5,158 nt of DNA, taken from the NCBI GenBank assembly GCA_017989775.1, contig JAGNPF010000137.1:1-5158 (forward strand), given 5' to 3'. This stretch comes from Flavobacterium sp. Its GTDB lineage: Bacteria > Bacteroidota > Bacteroidia > Flavobacteriales > Flavobacteriaceae. Below the pieces are notes generated by a model. That model ran no database searches and had not been told where the DNA came from. It saw only the letters and a list, made by a program, of their open reading frames with translations. Position 1 is the stretch's first letter, and every line of letters starts with the position of its first letter. The position numbers were made by a program, and so were the translations under genes. Below are positions 1 to 5,158 of this stretch, piece by piece.

Positions 1-2527
1 ATTTCTCGTTAGACAATTTGTTTTGAACTGATTTCAAGAAACCTTGGGTATAAATTAATTCAGCAGTTATTTTTTCAATTTCAGCTGCAACATCAATGTT
101 TCCGGTAATCGGGATGAAATATTCGTTTGATTTCACACGGAAAGACAAAGCACCGTCCACTTTATCCGAAACGTATTCCAAGGAACTGATGTTTCCTAAT
201 TTGGTCACAACCGCATCAAAATAAGTCGAAAGCTTGTCATTATTCACGACTTTCAATTCAATCGTATCCTTGAACGGAATGTTCTTGTCTTTACGAATGG
301 TTCTAATCCCGGAAATTACTTCGATGGTATTTTCGAAATCGGTGATTAATTGCGCATTGAAAGGCTTGATTTCTGGCCAAGTCGAAACAATCAAGGCTTC
401 TTCCGGCGTTCTTTCGGCCAATAATTGCCAAATTTCCTCGGTCAAGAACGGCATGAACGGATGCAACAATTTCATGTTGTTTTCCAACATTTCTATCGCT
501 TTCGCAAAAGTTGTGCTGTCAATCGGCTGTTGGTAGCCCGGTTTTATCATTTCCAGAAACCAGGAACAGAAATCGTCCCAAACCAATTTGTAAATGCCCA
601 TCAAGGCATCGGAGATTCTGTATTTCTCGAAATTGTCTTCGATTTCCAAAAGCGTTTGTTGCAATTTGGCTTCGTACCATTCAATCGCCACTTTCGAAGA
701 TTCCGGTTGTGGAATGGCATCCGAAACTTCCCAACCTTTTATCAATTTGAAAGCATTCCAGATTTTGTTGGTAAAACCTTTTCCTTGGTTGCACAATTCT
801 TCGTCAAACATGATGTCGTTACCGGCAGAAGCGCTCAAAAGCAATCCCACACGAACTCCATCGGCACCAAACTTTTCGATTAGCTCTAAAGGTTCCGGTG
901 AATTTCCTAATGATTTTGACATTTTACGTCTTTGCTTGTCACGAACCAAACCAGTTAAATATACATTAGAAAATGGTTTTTTACCTGTATATTCATAACC
1001 TGCAATAATCATTCGCGCCACCCAGAAAAACAAAATATCCGGTCCGGTTACTAAATCATTGGTTGGATAATAGTATTTGAAATCTTCGTTTTCAGGATCC
1101 ATAATTCCTCCAAAAACAGACATTGGCCAAAGCCAAGAAGAGAACCAAGTATCAAGAGCGTCAACGTCTTGTTTTAAGTCGGAAGCTTGAAGTTGGGCGT
1201 TGGAAGTTTTTTCTTTGGCTAAGGCCAAAGCGTCTTCAATGTTTTCGGCAACCACAAAATCTTCTTTTCCGTCGCCATAATAATAGGCTGGAATTTGTTG
1301 TCCCCACCACAATTGACGGGAGATATTCCAGTCGCGGATATTGTTCAACCAATGCGCATAAGTGTTATTAAAACGTGCTGGATGCAATTTGATGTCACCA
1401 TCTTCCAAAACGGATTTAATGGCTGGTTTTACCAAATCTTCCATTTTCAGGAACCATTGGTCAGACAAACGAGGTTCGATTACCGCTTTGGTTCTTTCGG
1501 AAGTTCCCACTTTGTTCAAGTGTGTTTCGGTTTTAACCAAATCGCCATTGGCTTCCAATTCTTGGGCAATTTCGGCACGAACCACAAAACGATCTTTTCC
1601 TTGATAATGCAAGCCGAAACTATTTAGAGTGGCATCTTCATTGAAAATGTCAATGATTTCCAGATTGTGTTTTTCGCCCAAGGCTTTATCATTCACGTCG
1701 TGGGCAGGAGTCACTTTCAAACAACCTGTTCCAAATTCGACATCCACGTATTCGTCTTCGATAATTGGAATTACTCGACCACAAATTGGCACAATCGCTT
1801 TTTTCCCTTTCAAATAGGCAAAACGCTCGTCATTTGGGTTGATGCAAATGGCGGTGTCACCAAAAATAGTTTCCGGACGTGTGGTTGCCACTGTCAAAAA
1901 GTCCTCTGAACCTTCGATTTTATATTTCAGGAAATACAATTTTCCTTGTTGTTCTTCATAAATTACTTCTTCGTCAGAAAGTGTAGTTTTGGCTTCCGGA
2001 TCCCAGTTTACCATTCGATACCCACGATAAATCAATCCTTTGTTGTACAAATCCACAAAAGATTTGATTACAGAAGCCGACATATCGGGATCCATCGTGA
2101 ATTTGGTTCTGTCCCAATCACAAGAGCAACCCAATTGTTTCAATTGTTCCAGAATGGTTCCACCGTATTTATCCGTCCAATCGTAGGCGTGTTTCAAAAA
2201 TTCCTCGCGACTCAAATCGGATTTATTGATTCCTTCCGATTTTAATTTGGCTACCACCTTGGCTTCCGTGGCAATAGAGGCGTGGTCTGTTCCAGGAACC
2301 CAACAAGCGTTGAAACCTTTCAAACGCGCACGACGAATCAAAACATCCTGAATGGTATTGTTCAACATATGCCCCATGTGTAAAACTCCAGTCACGTTTG
2401 GTGGAGGAATCACGATGGTATATGGCGTTCTGTGGTCGGGTTCCGAATGAAAATAATTGTTCTTCATCCAGTAGTCATACCACTTGTTTTCAATGGTTTT
2501 GGCGTCAAATTGTGCAGGAATTGTCAT
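1..2527 (-). CDS. valS: Valyl-tRNA synthetase (ValRS), 3' end cut by window edge
   Basis: Cytoplasmic class Ia aminoacyl-tRNA synthetase that charges tRNA-Val with valine and hydrolyses mischarged Thr-tRNA. I translated it from the ATG at 2525-2527; 842 codons are visible. The HIGH-type motif reads HMGH at residues 50-53, after PPPNVTG. The CP1 editing domain shows TTRPET (215-220) and [12 protein letters not shown], ending at D277. ISRQLWWG is at 402-409, [10 protein letters not shown] at 459-468 and KMSKS at 535-539. The anticodon-binding domain follows (about 600-760, including [10 protein letters not shown]). The last visible residues (IEKITAEL...KLSNEK) begin the C-terminal coiled coil that contacts tRNA. 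ValRS of this group is usually around 880 residues, so roughly 35 are missing; that is truncation by the window, not decay. The start is supported by the typical [20 protein letters not shown] opening. The leader is A-rich with no Shine-Dalgarno, as is normal in Bacteroidota. The frame is unbroken. Identity is certain. Confidence 0.98.
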   Translation of the reverse strand, partial: MTIPAQFDAKTIENKWYDYWMKNNYFHSEPDHRTPYTIVIPPPNVTGVLHMGHMLNNTIQDVLIRRARLKGFNACWVPGTDHASIATEAKVVAKLKSEGINKSDLSREEFLKHAYDWTDKYGGTILEQLKQLGCSCDWDRTKFTMDPDMSASVIKSFVDLYNKGLIYRGYRMVNWDPEAKTTLSDEEVIYEEQQGKLYFLKYKIEGSEDFLTVATTRPETIFGDTAICINPNDERFAYLKGKKAIVPICGRVIPIIEDEYVDVEFGTGCLKVTPAHDVNDKALGEKHNLEIIDIFNEDATLNSFGLHYQGKDRFVVRAEIAQELEANGDLVKTETHLNKVGTSERTKAVIEPRLSDQWFLKMEDLVKPAIKSVLEDGDIKLHPARFNNTYAHWLNNIRDWNISRQLWWGQQIPAYYYGDGKEDFVVAENIEDALALAKEKTSNAQLQASDLKQDVDALDTWFSSWLWPMSVFGGIMDPENEDFKYYYPTNDLVTGPDILFFWVARMIIAGYEYTGKKPFSNVYLTGLVRDKQRRKMSKSLGNSPEPLELIEKFGADGVRVGLLLSASAGNDIMFDEELCNQGKGFTNKIWNAFKLIKGWEVSDAIPQPESSKVAIEWYEAKLQQTLLEIEDNFEKYRISDALMGIYKLVWDDFCSWFLEMIKPGYQQPIDSTTFAKAIEMLENNMKLLHPFMPFLTEEIWQLLAERTPEEALIVSTWPEIKPFNAQLITDFENTIEVISGIRTIRKDKNIPFKDTIELKVVNNDKLSTYFDAVVTKLGNISSLEYVSDKVDGALSFRVKSNEYFIPITGNIDVAAEIEKITAELIYTQGFLKSVQNKLSNEK

Positions 2528-2536
2528 TGTATTGTC

Positions 2537-2594
2537 TATTTGTTTAGTCGGTTATTTGTTTAATCGGTCAAACGAATAACCGATTAAACAAATA
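2537..2594. repeat. 58-bp quasi-palindrome of 16-bp units in the valS leader
   Basis: The unit TATTTGTTTARTCGG occurs at 2537-2551 and 2553-2567 (period 16) and inverted at 2580-2594. A degenerate inverted copy lies at 2565-2578, with 3 differences in 14. Two alternative hairpins result. One is a perfect 17-bp stem (2552-2568 with 2579-2595, loop 10). The other is a 25-bp stem with two non-Watson-Crick positions (2537-2561 with 2570-2594, loop 8). Neither arm is followed by a clean T-tract on the minus strand, so it does not look like an intrinsic terminator. It ends only about 10 bases upstream of the valS ATG. It could be a dispersed genomic repeat or a leader regulatory structure; the sequence alone does not decide. 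Confidence 0.85.
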
Positions 2595-2635
2595 AACTTT
2601 TCTTTTGGTCTGATTTTTGTACTTTTAATTGGGGA

Positions 2636-2643
2636 CAAAAGTA
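2636..2643 (-). promoter_or_regulatory. Candidate valS promoter, -7 box TACTTTTG
   Basis: On the minus strand this octamer matches the Bacteroidota primary-sigma -7 consensus TAnnTTTG exactly. No clear TTTG -33 box sits about 19-21 bases upstream; only a T-rich stretch is there. If used, transcription would begin near 2628-2630 and give a valS leader of about 100 nt that contains the whole palindromic repeat. A 7-bp inverted repeat (TACTTTT at 2620-2626, AAAAGTA at 2637-2643) overlaps the box. The call rests on consensus only. Confidence 0.5.
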
Positions 2644-2678
2644 AATAATTAAGTACAGTATAAAAAGCGAAATAAATA

Positions 2679-2709
2679 ATTGTCTTGTGAATTAAAAAAA
2701 GTATTTTTA
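2679..2709 (+). promoter_or_regulatory. Candidate promoter of the DUF1573 gene
   Basis: ATTG at 2679-2682 and TATTTTTA at 2702-2709 are separated by 19 bases. They resemble the Bacteroidota -33 (TTTG) and -7 (TAnnTTTG) elements, with one mismatch in each. The predicted start point near 2715 would leave a leader of about 24 nt before the ATG at 2739. The region is very AT-rich, so a chance match is possible. Confidence 0.35.
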
Positions 2710-2738
2710 CTAAAAAGAATATTCAAAAAACAATAAAA

Positions 2739-3128
2739 ATGAAAAAGATAGCCCTTATAATAGCGATAGTTTTGACAAGCAGCTTTGGTTTTGCCCAAAA
2801 TGGTCCCAAGATTGAATTTAAGGCAAAAGACAATACGATAGATTATGGAACCACCAGCAAGAAAAACGACAATGGAATACGCGTTTTCGAGTTTACCAAT
2901 ACCGGTAATGCGCCATTGATTATCACCAACGTGCTTTCCACTTGTGGATGTGCGGTTCCCACTAAGCCCACAGAACCCATCATGCCCGGAAAAACCGGAA
3001 AAATCGAAATCAAATACAATATGGCTCCCGGCCCCATTCGAAAAACAATTACCGTCGAATCGAATGCCGTGAATTATGATGGCGGAAGAATACCCCTGAA
3101 AATCAAGGGCGAAGTGATTGGGAACTGA
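2739..3128 (+). CDS. Secreted DUF1573 domain protein
   Basis: This 129-residue protein starts with MKK, followed by a hydrophobic stretch (about 4-18) and an FAQ cleavage-type site near residue 20. This is a Sec signal peptide, so the mature protein (about 109 residues) is probably periplasmic or surface-associated. The mature part is one Ig-like beta-sandwich of the DUF1573 family. The marks are a VFEFTNTGNAPLII stretch (49-62), the family hallmark STCGC with C69 and C71, PGKTGKIEIKYN (83-94), and a closing strand IPLKIKGEV (118-126). The molecular function of the family is unknown; the fold resembles other bacterial Ig-like/ASPM-type domains. No lipobox Cys is present after the signal. The ATG is preceded by an A-rich stretch, usual for this phylum. 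It is a single-gene unit: valS is divergent upstream and a convergent gene lies downstream behind a shared terminator. Family assignment is confident, role unknown. Confidence 0.93.
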   Translation: MKKIALIIAIVLTSSFGFAQNGPKIEFKAKDNTIDYGTTSKKNDNGIRVFEFTNTGNAPLIITNVLSTCGCAVPTKPTEPIMPGKTGKIEIKYNMAPGPIRKTITVESNAVNYDGGRIPLKIKGEVIGN

Positions 3129-3147
3129 AACAAAATAATCCAATAAA

Positions 3148-3180
3148 AAAACGCTTCTTGTAGAATTCAAGAAGCGTTTT
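3148..3180. terminator. Bidirectional intrinsic terminator between convergent genes
   Basis: The arm AAAACGCTTCTTG (3148-3160) pairs perfectly with CAAGAAGCGTTTT (3168-3180) around a 7-nt loop. On the plus strand it is followed by TTTTCTTTTT, ending transcription of the DUF1573 gene whose stop is at 3126-3128. On the minus strand the stem is followed by a run of about seven T, ending the aspartyl protease transcript. The minus-strand gene's stop codon (3185-3187) lies inside the plus-strand T-tract, so the spacing is very tight. Confidence 0.93.
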
Positions 3181-3184
3181 CTTT

Positions 3185-4495
3185 TTATAACACGTTCAGC
3201 AATTGAAATTTGAATTTGATAAATTCACCCTTTCTTTCCACTTCAAGGGTAATCCATCTTTCCTCCTCCGATTTTAAAAGTGAATTGATTTTTTCCAACG
3301 AATATTTATAGGCAGGAACTCCATTTATGCTTACCAAAATATCGTCTTTTTGAATCCCGCTAAGAGCCGCCGTCGAGTTTTTTCGAACATTTGCTATTAG
3401 ATATACCGGCTTTAACTCGAATTTGTATTTAAAATTATTCATGAGATTAGTCCCTTCGGAAAGCGGCACGGTTTCGAGGCGAACCGTTTCCTGAACCCAT
3501 TGCAAACCATAATGTTGCAATTCGATTCCACTTTTATTGTAACTAAAAGGATCATTGAAATGACCGTTTTTCTTCAAGTACATCTTCCGATTGGGATAAT
3601 CAAAAGCAACTGTGAATCGCCTCAAAACTTCGGCTCCCACCGAGCCTGCCCGATCCTGGACCATTTTCACGTTTCGAATGGAAATTGTATCCGGAAATGC
3701 CACCACGGGATCCTGGAATTCAAATTTTGACATGGTAAATTTCCTGATTTGGGCTCTTCGTCCTTCGATGTCCCCGCTAAATCCTTTGCCCAGATAATCC
3801 TCAAAATTTTTCTCCGGCACTTTTATCAATTCCGAGGCATTTTGAAACAACCAAACCGCGTCACTATTGCCAATGTCCACCAATAATTTCACGGGAATTT
3901 CGGAAGTGTCCATAATTACGCTGCCCCTAATGTAGGGTTTCAATTTTTCGATCGTAATGGGAATCTCCTGAAATTTCTTCTCAATTTTTTTTCTGATTTT
4001 ATTCTCTTCATCATAAATCGTTATCCTCTTTTTCTCGTAATTGATTTCGACCAAATTGTTTTTCAAAAAATGATATCCGATAATGCCGTTCACGGGAATA
4101 CCCATATGGGACGACAAGTTAAAAGTTTGATCCAAAATGATGTACAGCAAATGTCCGGTCGATTTCAGCCCGGGAACTTCCAGGGTGTTGTTCTGGGATT
4201 TCAATCCTTCGATGGAGGCCTCGCTTCCCAAACCCCTCAAGGTTACTTTTTCGACGTTGAAAAAACTGACCTCTTTCTTGTCGTCCATGCTAAACAAAAG
4301 AGTCTCGTCAACCCCGGAATCCAACAAAAAATTCAACTCAATTCCATTCACTTTTATGGGAATGAAAATCAAATTATTAATCAATTTGAAAGGGATTTCC
4401 ACTTTGTCCACATTTTTTTGAAAAATAAAACCCTCCTGACCCAAAGTGGGCAAGCCATAAATGAACAAGAAACATAAAATGACAGTTTTTTTCAT
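3185..4495 (-). CDS. Secreted two-Asp retropepsin-like aspartyl protease with C-terminal PDZ domain
   Basis: This is a 436-residue protein, numbered here from the ATG at 4493-4495. A Sec signal peptide opens it (MKKTVILCFLFIYGLPTLGQ, 1-20), so it acts outside the cytoplasm. The first protease half has a LLDSG motif with D59-S60-G61, then GIIGYHFL (137-144) and a VEINYEKKRITIYD strand. The second half repeats the layout: LLVDIG with D207-I208-G209, then GSVGAEVLRRF (284-294) and VAFDYPNRKMYL. This matches the Asp_protease_2/retropepsin-like (gag-polyprotein protease type) fold, duplicated in one chain. Residues about 362-432 form a PDZ domain (KPVYLIANVRKNSTAALSGI, then KDDILVSINGVP). The second motif is DIG rather than D[ST]G, so catalytic competence is likely but unproven. 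An in-frame ATG at 4510 would add MQTIL. I prefer 4495 because the signal peptide then starts MKK. Substrate is unknown. The gene is monocistronic: convergent with the DUF1573 gene, divergent from the aminotransferase gene. Confidence 0.9.
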   Translation of the reverse strand: MKKTVILCFLFIYGLPTLGQEGFIFQKNVDKVEIPFKLINNLIFIPIKVNGIELNFLLDSGVDETLLFSMDDKKEVSFFNVEKVTLRGLGSEASIEGLKSQNNTLEVPGLKSTGHLLYIILDQTFNLSSHMGIPVNGIIGYHFLKNNLVEINYEKKRITIYDEENKIRKKIEKKFQEIPITIEKLKPYIRGSVIMDTSEIPVKLLVDIGNSDAVWLFQNASELIKVPEKNFEDYLGKGFSGDIEGRRAQIRKFTMSKFEFQDPVVAFPDTISIRNVKMVQDRAGSVGAEVLRRFTVAFDYPNRKMYLKKNGHFNDPFSYNKSGIELQHYGLQWVQETVRLETVPLSEGTNLMNNFKYKFELKPVYLIANVRKNSTAALSGIQKDDILVSINGVPAYKYSLEKINSLLKSEEERWITLEVERKGEFIKFKFQLLNVL

Positions 4496-4618
4496 CAGAA
4501 TTGTTTGCATAAAGTTAGCAAATAATTAACAAAAAACATCCATTTAACGTCAAATTAAGAGTATTGACCCTCCTTAATCCGAAAAAAAAATCGCAAATTT
4601 GCACCAAATTTTACAATC
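4496..4618. promoter_or_regulatory. Divergent intergenic region between protease and aminotransferase genes
   Basis: About 120 bases must carry the promoters of both flanking genes. For the minus-strand protease gene, TAACTTTA (4510-4517) is one base off the TAnnTTTG -7 consensus and overlaps the alternative upstream ATG. For the plus-strand aminotransferase gene, CAAATTTG (4594-4601) is a one-mismatch -7 candidate. It lies within the perfect 10-bp palindrome GCAAATTTGC (4593-4602), after an A9 tract (4582-4590). No convincing -33 box was seen for either, and no Shine-Dalgarno sequence. These are weak consensus-based suggestions. Confidence 0.35.
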
Positions 4619-5158
4619 ATGCCTGAAATTTCAATCAGAGGTCGAAGAATGCCCGAATCGCCAATTCGAAAATTGGCGCCTTATGCTGATATGGCCAAAA
4701 AGAAAGGTCTAAAAGTTTACCATTTAAACATCGGACAACCCGACATAAAAAGCCCGGAAATTGCCATCGAAGCGATAAAAAATATTGATTTGGACATTAT
4801 CGAATACGGTCCTTCGGCAGGTTACGAAAGTTACCGAAAAAAACTGGCCCAATTTTACGTCAAACAAGACGTAAAAGTCACTTTTGAAGACATCATGATA
4901 ACCACGGGTGGTTCCGAGGCGTTGTTGTTTGCCCTTGGAAGCATCATGGACCCGGAAGACGAAGTCATTATCCCCGAGCCTTTTTATGCCAATTACCATG
5001 CTTTTTCCGAAGAATCGAGCGCCAGGGTTGTTCCAGTGATTTCCAATATTGAAAGCGGATTCACGCTTCCAACCATTGAAGAATTTGAAAAAGCCATCAC
5101 GCCAAAATCAAAGGCCATCCTGATTTGCAACCCGAACAACCCGACAGGATATTTATAT
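4619..5158 (+). CDS. Class I/II PLP-dependent aminotransferase, N-terminal part (cut by window edge)
   Basis: A fold-type I pyridoxal-phosphate enzyme that transfers an amino group between an amino acid and a 2-oxo acid in the cytoplasm. 180 codons are visible, in frame to the edge; the family is about 390-400 residues. The N-terminal segment MPESPIRKLAPYADMAKKKG precedes LNIGQPD (the substrate-side Gly loop) and the YGPSAGYESYR motif. TTGGSEAL (95-102) is the phosphate/cofactor-binding turn, EPFYANY (120-126) carries the aromatic residue expected to stack on the PLP ring, and CNPNNPTGY (170-178) holds the Asn contacting the cofactor. The Schiff-base lysine lies beyond the window. It resembles the aspartate-aminotransferase-like subgroup, but substrate cannot be set from this half, so no symbol is given. 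The ATG at 4619 is preferred over the in-frame ATG at 4649 because it leaves room for the usual N-terminus. An A/T-rich leader without Shine-Dalgarno precedes it. Confidence 0.94.
   Translation, partial: MPEISIRGRRMPESPIRKLAPYADMAKKKGLKVYHLNIGQPDIKSPEIAIEAIKNIDLDIIEYGPSAGYESYRKKLAQFYVKQDVKVTFEDIMITTGGSEALLFALGSIMDPEDEVIIPEPFYANYHAFSEESSARVVPVISNIESGFTLPTIEEFEKAITPKSKAILICNPNNPTGYLY

Noticed and set aside
425..883. 152-residue plus-strand open frame, with several overlapping ones from 234 to 998
   Set aside because: All are antisense to valS, whose motifs run unbroken through this stretch. They arise from codon bias and have no domain features.
1123..2245. Series of 60-110 residue plus-strand open frames
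   Set aside because: Antisense to the valS editing and catalytic domains; overlapping one another in several frames without leader signals.
2537..2595. Intrinsic terminator or CRISPR repeat
   Set aside because: The stem is AT-rich and lacks a following T-run on the minus strand, and the units abut rather than being separated by unique spacers.
2528..2738. T-box riboswitch or tRNA-like element upstream of valS
   Set aside because: No T-box consensus, no specifier-loop pattern and no tRNA cloverleaf could be found; the only structure is the repeat-based palindrome.
2649..3170. 173-residue open frame on the minus strand across the DUF1573 gene
   Set aside because: It lies antisense to a clear DUF1573 gene with signal peptide and CGC hallmark, crosses the terminator stem and shows no recognisable domain; a shadow frame.
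4070..4477. 135-residue plus-strand open frame opposite the protease gene
   Set aside because: Antisense shadow of the first aspartyl protease half and signal peptide region; composition is not that of a real protein.
4724..4999. 91-residue minus-strand open frame opposite the aminotransferase
   Set aside because: Antisense to a well-conserved PLP enzyme with intact motifs; no own support.

Overview
The window looks like a chromosomal segment from a Flavobacteriaceae/Flavobacterium-type member of the Bacteroidota. The evidence is a low-GC sequence, A-rich leaders without Shine-Dalgarno sites, a TAnnTTTG-type -7 box, a DUF1573 secreted protein, and a ValRS with flavobacterial wording. The genus is inferred from style, not shown by any marker comparison.

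Layout: (1) Positions 1-2527, minus strand: valS (valyl-tRNA synthetase), complete at its N-terminus and lacking only the last few dozen residues, which lie off the left edge. (2) 2528-2738: a divergent intergenic region. It holds a 58-bp quasi-palindrome made of 16-bp units (2537-2594), a good Bacteroidota -7 box for valS (about 2636-2643) and a weaker promoter candidate for the plus-strand gene. (3) 2739-3128, plus strand: a small secreted DUF1573 protein. (4) 3148-3180: a strong hairpin terminator with T-tracts on both sides, serving the two convergent genes. (5) 3185-4495, minus strand: a secreted retropepsin-like aspartyl protease with two Asp-containing halves and a C-terminal PDZ domain. 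(6) 4496-4618: a short divergent intergenic region. (7) 4619 to the right edge, plus strand: the N-terminal 180 residues of a class I/II PLP-dependent aminotransferase.

Each gene appears to be its own transcription unit: neighbours are divergent or convergent, and no two consecutive genes share a strand. I see no shared pathway. Two are housekeeping enzymes (translation and amino-acid metabolism) and two are exported envelope proteins of unknown specific role.

I found no mobile element, CRISPR array, RNA gene or defence-like cassette, and no convincing undescribed system. The most unusual signal is the palindromic repeat, which would lie in the valS mRNA leader and can fold in two mutually exclusive ways. 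Next is the single-chain two-Asp protease with a PDZ domain.
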